From assembly GCA_000720535.1 (NCBI GenBank), contig JOAZ01000017.1, forward strand, positions 124,001 to 188,000: 64,000 nucleotides of DNA, in the 5' to 3' direction. Source of the DNA: Streptomyces halstedii. Its GTDB lineage: Bacteria; Actinomycetota; Actinomycetes; Streptomycetales; Streptomycetaceae. Position 1 is the stretch's first letter. Every line of letters begins with the position of its first letter. The notes under the pieces are model-generated. The model was not told where the DNA came from. It saw only the letters and a program-made list of their open reading frames with translations, and ran no database searches. This document shows positions 33,087 through 42,695 of this stretch, piece by piece. Both the position numbers and the translations under genes were made by a program.

Positions 33087-34721
33087 ATGCGCGGTGCCAA
33101 GAGCGCCAAGTGGGTCGCGGGAGCGGCAATCATCGCCCTGGCCGCGACCGCCTGTGGTGGCGGCGACAGCGACAGCGGAGACAAGAGCGCCAAGGGCGCC
33201 GTCGACGCGAACGGCATATTCTCCGTCGAGGTCGGTGAGCCGCAGAACCCGCTGCAGCCGGCCAACACGATGGAGTCGAACGGCAGCATCGTCACCGACG
33301 CCATCTTCTCGCAGCTCGTCGACTACGACCCCGACGGCAAGCTTGAGATGATCAACGCCGAGTCCGTCGAGACGACCGACAGCAAGCTGTGGACGGTCAA
33401 GCTCAAGAAGGACTGGAAGTTCCACGACGGCACCCCCGTCACCGCCGACTCCTACGTCAAGGCCTGGAACTGGGCCGCGAACATCGAGAACGCGCAGACC
33501 AACGCCTCGTGGTTCGCCGACATCAAGGGCTTCGCGGACGTCCACCCCGACGGTGAGGGCGCCAAGCCCAAGTCGGACGCCATGTCCGGCCTGAAGAAGG
33601 TGGACGACTACACCTTCACCATCGAGCTGAGCGACCCGCTGCCGTACTTCTCGTACAAGCTCGGTTACACGGTCTTCTCGCCGCTGCCCGAGTCCTTCTA
33701 CGCGGACCCGAAGGCCGCCGGTGAGAAGCCGGTCGGCAACGGCGCGTACAAGTTCGTCAGCTGGGACCACAAGAAGCAGATCAAGGTCGAGCGCAACGAC
33801 GACTACAAGGGCCCGGACAAGGCGAAGAACGGTGGTGTGATCTTCAAGAACTACACCACCCTGGAGACCGCCTACGAGGACCTCAAGTCCGGCAACGTCG
33901 ACGTGCTCCGCCAGATCGGCCCGAAGGACCTCCCGGTCTACCGTGCCGACCTCGGTGACCGCGCCGTGGACCAGGCGTACTCCGCCATCCAGACGCTCGG
34001 TGTCGCCATGTACACCGACCAGTGGAAGAACACGGACCCGAAGGTCCTCCAGGGCCTCTCGATGGCCATCGACCGGGACACCATCACCAAGACGGTGCTC
34101 CAGGGCACCCGCGAGCCGGCCACGGGCTGGGTCGCCAAGGGCGTTCTCGGTTACCAGGAGAACGTCGCCGGCGACGTGACCAAGTACGACCCGGCCAAGG
34201 CCAAGGCCCTCATCAAGGAGGGTGGCGGTGTTCCGGGCAACGAGGTCTTCATCCAGTTCAACGCCGACGGCGGCCACAAGGAATGGGTCGAGGCTGTCTG
34301 CAACAGCATCACCCAGGCCACCGGCGTCAAGTGCACCGGCGACTCGAAGGCCGACTTCCAGGCCGACCTGAACGCCCGTGACGCCAAGCAGGTCAAGTCG
34401 TTCTACCGCGGCGGCTGGGTGCTCGACTACCCGGTCAACGCCAACTTCATCAGCGACCTGTTCCGCACGGGCGCGGCCGGCAACAACGGCTTCTTCTCCA
34501 ACAAGGACCTCGACGCCAAGATCAAGGCCGCGGACACCGCTCCGAGCCTCGACGAGTCGGTCAAGGGGTACCAGGAGGTCGAGAAGGAGCTGGTCAACTA
34601 CATGCCGACCATCCCGCTCTGGTACTACAAGGTCAACGCCGGTTACTCGGAGAAGGTCCAGAACGTGAAGTACGCGCAGGACGGCGACCCGATCCTGACC
34701 GAAGTCCAGGTCATCAAGTAA
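33087..34721 (+). CDS. Oligopeptide-binding lipoprotein, operon 1
   Basis: 544 aa, family 5 solute-binding protein. Signal peptide with lipobox ATAC (Cys about 23), then GGGDSDSG and the DppA/OppA fold (EPQNPLQPANTMESNG near the N-terminus, YWYYKVNAGYSEK-like end). It binds extracellular peptides for the permeases that follow. ATG 33087 has GAGGAGG at 7 nt; an ATG at 33072 lies in the ribosome-site region. It is the first gene of an operon syntenic, from memory, with the bldK region; BldK imports a signalling oligopeptide needed for aerial growth. A stable hairpin follows the gene. Confidence 0.93.
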   Translation: MRGAKSAKWVAGAAIIALAATACGGGDSDSGDKSAKGAVDANGIFSVEVGEPQNPLQPANTMESNGSIVTDAIFSQLVDYDPDGKLEMINAESVETTDSKLWTVKLKKDWKFHDGTPVTADSYVKAWNWAANIENAQTNASWFADIKGFADVHPDGEGAKPKSDAMSGLKKVDDYTFTIELSDPLPYFSYKLGYTVFSPLPESFYADPKAAGEKPVGNGAYKFVSWDHKKQIKVERNDDYKGPDKAKNGGVIFKNYTTLETAYEDLKSGNVDVLRQIGPKDLPVYRADLGDRAVDQAYSAIQTLGVAMYTDQWKNTDPKVLQGLSMAIDRDTITKTVLQGTREPATGWVAKGVLGYQENVAGDVTKYDPAKAKALIKEGGGVPGNEVFIQFNADGGHKEWVEAVCNSITQATGVKCTGDSKADFQADLNARDAKQVKSFYRGGWVLDYPVNANFISDLFRTGAAGNNGFFSNKDLDAKIKAADTAPSLDESVKGYQEVEKELVNYMPTIPLWYYKVNAGYSEKVQNVKYAQDGDPILTEVQVIK

Positions 34722-34796
34722 CGACCGACGTAGTCCGTGGGCCGGTGCGGGACCGACACTCACATCGGTTCGCACCAGTCCGCAGCCGTGGCCGGG

Positions 34797-34851
34797 GGGC
34801 CCTTCCGTACCGCTGACCGTCCTGAGGGACGTCCGCGGTGCGGGAGGGCCC
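34797..34851 (+). terminator. Intercistronic hairpin after binding protein 1
   Basis: A 17-bp stem with two G-U pairs (34797-34813 with 34835-34851) encloses a loop that forms its own small CGTCC/GGACG hairpin. It lies between binding-protein and permease genes, where partial termination or RNA stabilisation gives excess binding protein. Confidence 0.7.
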
Positions 34852-34885
34852 GTCGGCTGCCGCTTGCCTATTACATGGAGGCATG

Positions 34886-35818
34886 ATGGGGCGCTATGTC
34901 GCACGACGACTGCTCCAGATGATCCCGGTCTTCCTCGGGACAACTCTGCTGATCTTCCTGATGGTCTACACGCTGCCCGGTGACCCCGTGCGGGGACTCT
35001 TCGGGGACAAGGGCGCCGACCCGGCCACTCTCGAAGCGATGCGGCACAAGCTGGGCCTCGACCAGCCGATCCTGGTGCAGTACTGGGAGTACATGAAGGG
35101 CATCGTCTTCCACTTCGACTTCGGCACGCAGATAGCCAGCGGACGCCCCGTCACCGACGTGCTCGGCGACGCGTTCCCGGTCACCCTGCGGCTCGCCGGT
35201 ATGGCCTTCGTACTCGAGATCGTCGTCGGTATCTCCCTGGGCGTGTACGCCGGTCTGCGTGCGGGACGGCTGAGCGACAACATCGTTCTGGTCTTCACCC
35301 TGCTGATCATCTCGATCCCGGTCTTCGTCCTCGGCTTCATCGTCAAGTCGGTCTTCGCCTTCCAGCTCGGCTGGATCTCGCCCAACGTCTCGAACGACGC
35401 GACGTGGAGTGAACTGATAGCCCCGGCCGTCGTGCTCGGCTCCCTGTCGCTCGCGTACGTGGCCCGGCTGACCCGTACGACGATGGCGGAGAACCTGCGC
35501 GCCGACTACATGCGTACAGCTGTGGCCAAGGGGCTGCCCAGGCGCCGCATCGTGGGTGTGCACCTGATGCGCAACTCGCTGATCCCGGTCGTCACCTTCC
35601 TCGGCACCGACCTCGGCGCCCTGATGGGCGGCGCGATCGTCACCGAGGGCCTGTTCAACGTGAAGGGCATCGGCGGCACCATCTTCGAGTCGATCACCCG
35701 GCGTGAGGGCACGACCCTCGTCGGGCTGGTCACCGTCCTGGTGATCGTCTACCTCTTCATGAGCCTTATCGTCGACCTGCTGTACGCGGTCCTGGACCCG
35801 AGGATCCGGTATGCCTGA
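34886..35818 (+). CDS. Peptide ABC permease, DppB/OppB type, operon 1
   Basis: 310 aa with six helices. The N-terminal MGRYVARRLLQMIPVFLGTT and the loop AENLRADYMRTAVAKGLPRRR are standard for DppB/OppB. The start was set at ATG 34886 because GGAGG at 34877-34881 is 4 nt away; ATG 34883 is directly adjacent. It overlaps the next gene by 8 bp. Paralogous to the permease at 40783. Confidence 0.93.
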   Translation: MGRYVARRLLQMIPVFLGTTLLIFLMVYTLPGDPVRGLFGDKGADPATLEAMRHKLGLDQPILVQYWEYMKGIVFHFDFGTQIASGRPVTDVLGDAFPVTLRLAGMAFVLEIVVGISLGVYAGLRAGRLSDNIVLVFTLLIISIPVFVLGFIVKSVFAFQLGWISPNVSNDATWSELIAPAVVLGSLSLAYVARLTRTTMAENLRADYMRTAVAKGLPRRRIVGVHLMRNSLIPVVTFLGTDLGALMGGAIVTEGLFNVKGIGGTIFESITRREGTTLVGLVTVLVIVYLFMSLIVDLLYAVLDPRIRYA

Positions 35819-36758
35819 TGTGACCAAGACCGCCCCCGCTCCCGAGAAGGCCGAAGCGCCCCTCGCCGGACCGCAGGTCGACGTCAGCGCGGAGAAGGCC
35901 CGTAGCCTGTGGGGTGACGCCTGGCAGGACCTCCGTCGGAACTGGTACTTCATCATCTCGGCCGCGCTGATCGTGCTGCTGCTGGTGATCGCGGCGGTCC
36001 CGGGCCTGTTCACCAGCGCCTCGCCCACCGTGGGTGACCTGGCGCACCACTTCCTGAGCAAGCCGGAGCTGGGCAAGGTCGGTTCGCCCGAGTGGCTCGG
36101 CTACGACGGTCAGGGCCGCAGTGTCTACGCGCGTGTCATCTACGGCACCCGCGCCTCGGTGATCGTCGGTATCTCGGTGACCCTCCTGGTGACCCTGTTC
36201 GGTGGTCTGATCGGCATGCTGGCCGGCTACTTCGGCGGCTGGGTCGACGCGGTGCTCTCCGGATTCACCAACGTCTTCCTCGGGCTGCCCTTCCTCCTCG
36301 GCGCCATGGTCGTGCTCCAGGCCTTCACCGACCGCACGGTCCTGGTGGTCATCTTCGCCCTCGCCTTCCTCGGCTGGACGCAGATCGCGCGTGTCATGCG
36401 CGGTGCCGTGATCACCGTCAAGCAGGCCGACTTCGTCCAGGCGGCCAGAGCGCTGGGCGCCGGTACGAGCCGGATCCTCTTCCGGCACATCCTGCCGAAC
36501 GTCCTGGCCCCGGTCATCGTCGTGGCGACCATCTCGCTCGGTGTGTACATCTCCGCCGAGGCGACCCTGTCCTACCTCGGTCTCGGCCTGGCCTCGCCGA
36601 CCGTCTCCTGGGGTATGGACATCTCCGGTGGAGCGAGCCAGATCCGGGTGGCCCAGCACATCCTGATCTACCCGTCGATCATGCTCAGCATCACCGTTCT
36701 GGCGTTCATCATGCTCGGCGAAGCCGTCCGTAACGCCCTCGACCCGAAGACGCGATAA
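35811..36758 (+). CDS. Peptide ABC permease, DppC/OppC type, operon 1
   Basis: 315 aa. A cytosolic N-terminus with SLWGDAWQDLRRNWYFIISA (OppC N-terminal domain) precedes six helices, with the EAA-type loop FVQAARALGAGTSRILFRHILPN. It is the membrane partner of the permease at 34886 and is followed after 11 bp by the ATPase gene. Paralogous to the gene at 41699. Confidence 0.93.
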   Translation: MPDVTKTAPAPEKAEAPLAGPQVDVSAEKARSLWGDAWQDLRRNWYFIISAALIVLLLVIAAVPGLFTSASPTVGDLAHHFLSKPELGKVGSPEWLGYDGQGRSVYARVIYGTRASVIVGISVTLLVTLFGGLIGMLAGYFGGWVDAVLSGFTNVFLGLPFLLGAMVVLQAFTDRTVLVVIFALAFLGWTQIARVMRGAVITVKQADFVQAARALGAGTSRILFRHILPNVLAPVIVVATISLGVYISAEATLSYLGLGLASPTVSWGMDISGGASQIRVAQHILIYPSIMLSITVLAFIMLGEAVRNALDPKTR

Positions 36759-36769
36759 GGAGGGCGCAC

Positions 36770-37737
36770 GTGACCACCATCGACAAGACCGCAACAGTCC
36801 CGTCCGCGCGCTCGGGAGACGACCACGTCGGCCCGCTGCTCGAAGTCCGCGACCTGCACGTGGAGTTCCACACCCGCGACGGCATCGCCAAGGCCGTCAA
36901 CGGCGTCAACTACAGCGTGGACGCGGGTGAGACGCTCGCCGTCCTCGGTGAGTCCGGCTCGGGCAAGTCCGTGACCGCCCAGGCGATCATGGGCATCCTC
37001 GACATGCCGCCCGGAAAGATCCCGCAGGGCGAGATCCTCTTCCGCGGCCAGGACATGCTCAAGATGTCGGCCGAGGAGCGCCGCGGCATCCGTGGCCGGA
37101 AGATCGCCATGATCTTCCAGGACGCGCTGTCCTCGCTGAACCCGGTCCTCACCGTCGGCTACCAGCTCGGTGAGATGTTCCGGGTCCACCAGGGCCTGTC
37201 CAAGAAGGAGGCCAAGGCCAAGGCCATCGGTCTGATGGACCAGGTCAAGATCCCGGCCGCCGCGGCCCGTGTCTCGGACTACCCGCACCAGTTCTCCGGC
37301 GGTATGCGCCAGCGCATCATGATCGCCATGGCGCTGGCCCTGGAGCCGGACCTGATCATCGCGGACGAGCCCACCACGGCCTCGGTGTCGTCGCGGACGT
37401 GGCCGACAAGATCGCGGTCATGTACGCGGGGCGGATCGTCGAGACGTCTCCCGTCCGCGAGATCTACGAGGCGCCCGCGCACCCGTACACCAAGGGTCTG
37501 CTGGCCTCGATCCCGCGTCTGGACCAGAAGGGCCAGGAGCTCTTCGCGATCAAGGGCCTGCCGCCCAACCTGCTGCACGTCCCCTCGGGTTGCGCGTTCA
37601 ACCCGCGCTGCACGATGGCGCAGGACATCTGCCGTGCCGACATCCCGCCGCTGCTGCCGGTGACGGGCACGGACGGCACCGAACTGGTCGGCCGCCACAG
37701 CGCCTGCCATTTCTGGAAGGAGACGCTCCATGGCTGA
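36770..37737 (+). pseudogene. Peptide ABC ATPase, DppD/OppD type, operon 1, frameshifted by an internal deletion
   Basis: GTG 36770 has AAGGAGGG before it. The frame encodes Q-loop, signature ([16 protein letters not shown]) and Walker B ([10 protein letters not shown]) after an intact Walker A (GESGSGKSV), then shifts at 37381/37382. The C-terminal part ([20 protein letters not shown], then the Oligo_HPY zinc-type tail with CAFNPRC) continues in another frame to 37737. Compared with the intact sister ATPase at 37730, about 91 nt are missing, covering the D-loop (LDV) and H-loop (HD). The product as written would be inactive. The break falls directly after 100 nt (37282-37381) identical to 43145-43244 in operon 2, where the same gene is broken at the same base. 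Assembly error is a serious possibility. Confidence 0.9.
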
Positions 37738-38872
37738 CATCCGCAAGGAGCCCGCCGACGCCACCCCCAACGTCACCGAGGTGGCCACGGTCGACGCGGC
37801 CACCGAGGAGGCGGCGGTCGCCGCCATCGACGCCCCGGTGTCCCAGGGCGAGCCGATCCTCCAGGTGCGCAACCTCGTCAAGCACTTCCCCCTGACCCAG
37901 GGCATCCTGTTCAAGAAGCAGGTCGGCGCGGTCAAGGCGGTCGACGGCATCTCGTTCGACCTGTACGCGGGGGAGACCCTCGGCATCGTCGGTGAGTCCG
38001 GCTGCGGCAAGTCCACGGTCGCCAAGCTGCTGATGACCCTGGAGCGGGCCACCGCCGGTGAGGTCTTCTACAAGGGCCAGGACATCACCAAGCTGTCCGG
38101 CCGGGCGCTGAAGGCCGTACGCCGCAACATCCAGATGGTGTTCCAGGACCCGTACACCTCGCTGAACCCGCGTATGACGGTCGGCGACATCATCGGGGAG
38201 ACCTTCGAGATCCACCCCGAGGTGGCCCCGAAGGGCGACCGGCGCCGCAAGGTGCAGGACCTCCTGGACGTCGTCGGGCTGAACCCGGAGTACATCAACC
38301 GGTACCCGCACCAGTTCTCCGGCGGTCAGCGCCAGCGCATCGGTATCGCCCGCGGCCTCGCGCTCAACCCGGAGATCATCATCTGCGACGAGCCGGTCTC
38401 CGCGCTCGACGTGTCGGTGCAGGCGCAGGTCATCAACCTGATGGCGAAGCTCCAGGACGAGTTCAACCTCTCCTACCTCTTCATCGCGCACGACCTGTCG
38501 ATCGTCCGGCACATCTCGGACCGTGTCGGCGTCATGTACCTCGGCAAGATGGCCGAGATCGGGACGGACGTCCAGATCTACGACCACCCGACGCACCCCT
38601 ACACCCAGGCGCTGCTGTCGGCCGTCCCGGTACCGGACCCGTCGGCCCGTGACAACCGCGAGCGGATCATCCTCTCCGGGGACGTCCCCTCGCCGGCCAA
38701 CCCGCCGTCCGGCTGCCGCTTCCGCACGCGGTGCTGGAAGGCGCAGGACAAGTGCTCCACCGAGATGCCGCTGCTGGCGATCCCGGAGCGCTTCAAGGGC
38801 GGCGAGACCCCCGCCTCGCACGAGTCGGCCTGTCACTTCGCCGAGGAGAAGGACGTCGTGCACGCGGCCTAG
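37730..38872 (+). CDS. Peptide ABC ATPase, DppF/OppF type, operon 1
   Basis: 380 aa, intact. A variable N-terminus (about 40 aa) precedes Walker [10 protein letters not shown], signature [16 protein letters not shown], Walker [14 protein letters not shown]-loop FIAHDLS and the oligopeptide C-terminal domain with CRFRTRC. It overlaps the broken partner gene by 8 bp. It normally forms a heterodimer with DppD. A terminator follows. Confidence 0.95.
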   Translation: MADIRKEPADATPNVTEVATVDAATEEAAVAAIDAPVSQGEPILQVRNLVKHFPLTQGILFKKQVGAVKAVDGISFDLYAGETLGIVGESGCGKSTVAKLLMTLERATAGEVFYKGQDITKLSGRALKAVRRNIQMVFQDPYTSLNPRMTVGDIIGETFEIHPEVAPKGDRRRKVQDLLDVVGLNPEYINRYPHQFSGGQRQRIGIARGLALNPEIIICDEPVSALDVSVQAQVINLMAKLQDEFNLSYLFIAHDLSIVRHISDRVGVMYLGKMAEIGTDVQIYDHPTHPYTQALLSAVPVPDPSARDNRERIILSGDVPSPANPPSGCRFRTRCWKAQDKCSTEMPLLAIPERFKGGETPASHESACHFAEEKDVVHAA

Positions 38873-38892
38873 CTTCGCGACACGCCGAACGA

Positions 38893-38927
38893 AAGGCGCC
38901 CGGCCCCTTTGAGGGGCCGGGCGCCTT
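38893..38927 (+). terminator. Terminator of peptide operon 1
   Basis: A 16-bp perfect stem (38893-38908 with 38912-38927) with a 3-nt loop ends in TT; it starts 20 bp after the ATPase stop. Confidence 0.9.
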
Positions 38928-39031
38928 CGTGTGTACCGGGCGCCCGTACGGAGGACATGAACATGCGTCATACCGGCATATGGAGTGATATGGGGCATTG
39001 AGCTACTCAAGGGAACCCTAGGAGGCACTCC

Positions 39032-40660
39032 ATGCGCGGAGCCACACGAGTCAGGTGGGCCGCCTGCGCCGTCGCCGTCGCCCTGGCGGCGACGGCCTGC
39101 GGCGGGGGCGGCAGCGGGGGCGGCAGTGGCGCCAACGGAATCGTCAGCTCCTCCTGGGGAGACCCGCAGAACCCGCTGGAGCCCGCGAACACCAACGAGG
39201 TGCAGGGCGGCAAGGTCCTCGACATGGTCTTCCGGGGACTCGTCCGGTACGACCCGAAGACCGGCGAGGCCAAGAACGAGATCGCCCAGTCGATCGAGTC
39301 GAAGGACTCCCAGAACTTCACCGTGAAGATCAAGGACAACTGGACCTTCAGCAACGGAGAGAAGGTCACCGCCACGTCCTTCGTGGACGCCTGGAACTAC
39401 GGCGCCGCGCTGAAGAACAACCAGAAGAACGCCTATTTCTTCGGCTACATCGACGGCTACGACAAGGCACACCCCGATACCGGAAGCGCGTCCGCCACCA
39501 CCCTGTCCGGGCTCAAGGTGGTCGACGACACCACCTTCACCGTCAAGCTCGCGCAGAAGTTCTCGCTCTGGCCCGACACCCTCGGCTACGCGGCCTTCGT
39601 ACCGCTGCCCAAGGCCTTCTACACCGACCACGCCGCCTGGCTCTCCAAGCCGATCGGCAACGGCCCGTACACCATCCAGAAGTACGCCAAGGGCTCCTCG
39701 ATGAGCCTGCGCAAGTGGGACGACTACCCCGGCACGGACAAGGCGCAGAACGGCGGCATCGACCTCAAGGTCTACACGGACAACAACACCGCCTACACCG
39801 ACCTGACGGCGGGCAACCTCGACCTCGTCGACGACGTCCCGGCCTCCCAGCTCAAGAACGTCAAGGCGGACCTGGGCGGCCGGTACATCAACACCCCGGC
39901 CGGCATCATCCAGACGCTCGCCTTCCCGTTCTACGTGAAGGCCTGGGACACCCCCGACGCGGCCAAGGTGCGCCAAGGCCTGTCGATGGCGATCAACCGC
40001 GATCAGATCACCAATCAGATCTTCCAGAAGACGCGCACCCCGGCCACCGACTGGACCTCGCCGGTCCTCGGGGCGGACGGCGGCTTCAAGAAGGGTCTGT
40101 GCGGCTCCCCGTGCGAGTACGACAAGGCCGCGGCCAAGAAGCTGATCGACGAGGGCGGCGGCATCCCCGGCGGCCAGCTCAAGATCTCGTACAACGCGGA
40201 CACCGGCTCCCACAAGGAGTGGGTCGACGCGGTCTGCAACAGCATCAACAACGTCATGGGCAACAACAAAGCCTGCGTCGGCGCTCCCATCGGCACCTTC
40301 GCCGACTTCCGCAGCCAGGTCTCCAGCCAGAAGCTCACCGGAGCCTGGCGGGCCGGCTGGCAGATGGACTACCCGCTGATCCAGAACTTCCTCCAGCCGC
40401 TCTACTACACCAACGCCTCGTCCAACGACGGCAAGTGGAGCAACAAGAAGTTCGACGACCTGGTGGACAAGGCCAACGCCGAGAGCGACAAGGCCAAGGC
40501 CGTCGGCACCTTCCAGGACGCGGAGAAGGTGCTCGCCGAGCAGATGCCGGTCATCCCGCTCTGGTACCAGAACGGCAGCGCCGGCTACTCGGACCGGGTG
40601 GAGAACGTCTCGCTGAACCCCTTCAGCGTCCCCGTCTACAACCAGATCAAGGTCAAGTGA
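39032..40660 (+). CDS. Oligopeptide-binding lipoprotein, operon 2
   Basis: 542 aa, family 5 binding protein. Lipobox ATAC (Cys about 23), then a Gly/Ser linker and SSSWGDPQNPLEPANTNE. AGGAGG lies at 39010-39015 before ATG 39032. Weakly similar to the operon 1 protein over its length (shared EPxNPLxPANT start and YSxxVxNV end), so the ligand sets probably differ. The promoter lies in the 104 bp after the operon 1 terminator, so the two operons are separate transcripts. Confidence 0.93.
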   Translation: MRGATRVRWAACAVAVALAATACGGGGSGGGSGANGIVSSSWGDPQNPLEPANTNEVQGGKVLDMVFRGLVRYDPKTGEAKNEIAQSIESKDSQNFTVKIKDNWTFSNGEKVTATSFVDAWNYGAALKNNQKNAYFFGYIDGYDKAHPDTGSASATTLSGLKVVDDTTFTVKLAQKFSLWPDTLGYAAFVPLPKAFYTDHAAWLSKPIGNGPYTIQKYAKGSSMSLRKWDDYPGTDKAQNGGIDLKVYTDNNTAYTDLTAGNLDLVDDVPASQLKNVKADLGGRYINTPAGIIQTLAFPFYVKAWDTPDAAKVRQGLSMAINRDQITNQIFQKTRTPATDWTSPVLGADGGFKKGLCGSPCEYDKAAAKKLIDEGGGIPGGQLKISYNADTGSHKEWVDAVCNSINNVMGNNKACVGAPIGTFADFRSQVSSQKLTGAWRAGWQMDYPLIQNFLQPLYYTNASSNDGKWSNKKFDDLVDKANAESDKAKAVGTFQDAEKVLAEQMPVIPLWYQNGSAGYSDRVENVSLNPFSVPVYNQIKVK

Positions 40661-40691
40661 CCAGGGTCTCCGGCCCGCCAGGGCTCTGACC

Positions 40692-40738
40692 GAGGCCGGG
40701 TGGCCGGTGCGCCCTCCGCGCACCGGCCACCCGGCCTC
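40692..40738 (+). terminator. Intercistronic hairpin after binding protein 2
   Basis: A perfect 20-bp GC-rich stem (40692-40711 with 40719-40738) with a 7-nt loop occupies the same place as the hairpin in operon 1, between binding-protein and permease genes. Confidence 0.85.
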
Positions 40739-40782
40739 CGGTGTCCCGCCCCGCCCGTTCGCCCCGACCCCCGGAGCCCTGC

Positions 40783-41706
40783 ATGGGACGTTATGTGATC
40801 CGGCGGCTGCTGCAGATGATCCCCGTCTTCTTCGGCACCACGCTGCTGATCTTCCTGATGGTGAACGTGATGGGTGACCCCATCGCGGGCCTCTGCGGCG
40901 ACCGTCAGTGCGACCCCGCGACCGCCGCCCAGTTGCGCACCGAGTTCGGCCTCGACAAGCCCGTCTGGCAGCAGTACGCGACCTACATGGGCAACATCTT
41001 CACCGGCGACTTCGGCACCGCGTTCAACGGGCAGAAGGTCACGGAGCTGATGGGCACCGCCTTCCCCATCACCATCCGGCTCACCGTCATCGCGATCGTC
41101 TTCGAGATCGTCATCGGCATCAGCCTCGGCGTGGTCACCGGGCTGCGCCGCGGGCGGCCCGTCGACACGGTGGTGCTCATCCTCACGCTCGTCGTCATCG
41201 CCGTGCCGACCTTCGTCACCGGCCTGCTGCTCCAGCTCCTCCTCGGGGTCCAGTGGGGCGTCATCAAGCCCTCCGTCTCCCCGGAGGCGCCCTTCGACGA
41301 ACTCCTCGTGCCCGGCCTCGTCCTGGCCTCCGTCTCGCTGGCCTACGTCACCCGGCTCACCCGGACGTCGATCGCGGAGAACTCCCGGGCGGACTACGTC
41401 CGTACCGCCGTGGCCAAGGGGCTGCCCCGGCGCCGCGTGGTCGTGCGGCACCTGCTGCGCAACTCCCTCATCCCCGTCGTCACCTTCATCGGGACGGACG
41501 TGGGGGCCCTGATGGGCGGGGCCATCGTCACCGAGCGGATCTTCAACATCCACGGAGTCGGCTACCAGCTGTACCAGGGGATCCTGCGCCAGAACTCCCA
41601 GACGGTCGTCGGGTTCGTCACCGTCCTGGTCCTGGTCTTCCTGGCGGCGAACCTGATCGTCGACCTCCTGTACGCCGTACTCGACCCGAGGATCCGCTAT
41701 GCCTGA
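40783..41706 (+). CDS. Peptide ABC permease, DppB/OppB type, operon 2
   Basis: 307 aa with six helices. MGRYVIRRLLQMIPVFFGTT and NSRADYVRTAVAKGLPRRR closely match the operon 1 permease. GGAG lies 7 nt before ATG 40783; the upstream in-frame GTG 40741 falls in the hairpin and is rejected. It overlaps the next gene by 8 bp, exactly as in operon 1. Confidence 0.93.
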   Translation: MGRYVIRRLLQMIPVFFGTTLLIFLMVNVMGDPIAGLCGDRQCDPATAAQLRTEFGLDKPVWQQYATYMGNIFTGDFGTAFNGQKVTELMGTAFPITIRLTVIAIVFEIVIGISLGVVTGLRRGRPVDTVVLILTLVVIAVPTFVTGLLLQLLLGVQWGVIKPSVSPEAPFDELLVPGLVLASVSLAYVTRLTRTSIAENSRADYVRTAVAKGLPRRRVVVRHLLRNSLIPVVTFIGTDVGALMGGAIVTERIFNIHGVGYQLYQGILRQNSQTVVGFVTVLVLVFLAANLIVDLLYAVLDPRIRYA

Positions 41707-42682
41707 GCAGCAGCCGTGGGAAGACCCCAGCGGGGCGGTCGCGGGGACCGGGGCCGGCGGGGCCACCGACCTCGCGATGGAAGAGGGCGGCAGCCTGGAG
41801 AAGACCCCCGGAGGGGAGGACGGAGGACCGGCCGGCAAGCCGCGCAGCCTGTGGTCCGACGCCTGGCGGGACCTGCGCCGCAACCCGGTCTTCATCATCT
41901 CCGGGCTGATCATCCTGTTCCTGGTCGTCATCTCGGTCTGGCCCTCGCTGATCGCCTCCCAGGACCCGCTCAGCTGCGACCTGGGCAAGGCCCAGGAGGG
42001 CTCCCAGCCCGGACACCCCTTCGGCTTCGACGGGCAGGGCTGCGACGTCTACACCCGCACCGTGTACGGCGCGCGGACCTCGGTCACCGTCGGCGTCTGC
42101 GCCACCCTCGGCGTCTCGCTCCTGGGCAGCGTGCTGGGCGGCCTGGCAGGCTTCTTCGGGGGCGCCTGGGACGCGGTCCTCTCCCGCATCACGGACGTCT
42201 TCTTCGGCATCCCGGTGGTCCTCGGCGGCCTGGTCTTCCTCTCCGTCGTGACCAGCTCCACCGTCTGGCCGGTGATCGGCTTCATCGTGCTGCTGGGCTG
42301 GCCGCAGATCGCCCGTATCGCCCGCGGCTCCGTCATCACCGCCAAACAGAACGACTACGTCCAGGCGGCGCGGGCGCTGGGGGCCTCCAACACCCGGATG
42401 CTGCTGCGGCACATCACCCCCAACGCGATCGCGCCGGTGATCGTCGTCGCGACCATCGCCCTGGGGACGTACATCTCGCTGGAGGCGACCCTGTCGTTCC
42501 TCGGGGTGGGTCTGAAGCCGCCGGCGGTCTCCTGGGGGATCGACATCTCCGCCGCCTCGCAGTACATCCGCAACGCGCCGCACATGCTGCTCTGGCCCGC
42601 CGGAGCCCTGGCGATCACGGTGCTCGCCTTCATCATGCTCGGCGACGCGGTGCGCGACGCCCTCGACCCCAAACTGCGCTGA
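41699..42682 (+). CDS. Peptide ABC permease, DppC/OppC type, operon 2
   Basis: 327 aa. A long polar N-terminus (about 50 aa), then SLWSDAWRDLRRNPVFIISG and six helices with the loop YVQAARALGASNTRMLLRHITPN. It is the partner of the permease at 40783, and the ATPase gene follows after 13 bp. Confidence 0.93.
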   Translation: MPEQQPWEDPSGAVAGTGAGGATDLAMEEGGSLEKTPGGEDGGPAGKPRSLWSDAWRDLRRNPVFIISGLIILFLVVISVWPSLIASQDPLSCDLGKAQEGSQPGHPFGFDGQGCDVYTRTVYGARTSVTVGVCATLGVSLLGSVLGGLAGFFGGAWDAVLSRITDVFFGIPVVLGGLVFLSVVTSSTVWPVIGFIVLLGWPQIARIARGSVITAKQNDYVQAARALGASNTRMLLRHITPNAIAPVIVVATIALGTYISLEATLSFLGVGLKPPAVSWGIDISAASQYIRNAPHMLLWPAGALAITVLAFIMLGDAVRDALDPKLR

Positions 42683-42695
42683 GGAGCCCGCTGCC

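Noticed and set aside
36770-37663. A complete ABC ATPase of 297 aa
   Set aside because: After ADEPTTA the translation becomes Arg/Ser-rich nonsense, while the true C-terminus continues in another frame.
37598-40723. Minus-strand frame of over 1000 codons across the peptide operons
   Set aside because: It is antisense to intact ABC transporter genes and has no recognisable domain.
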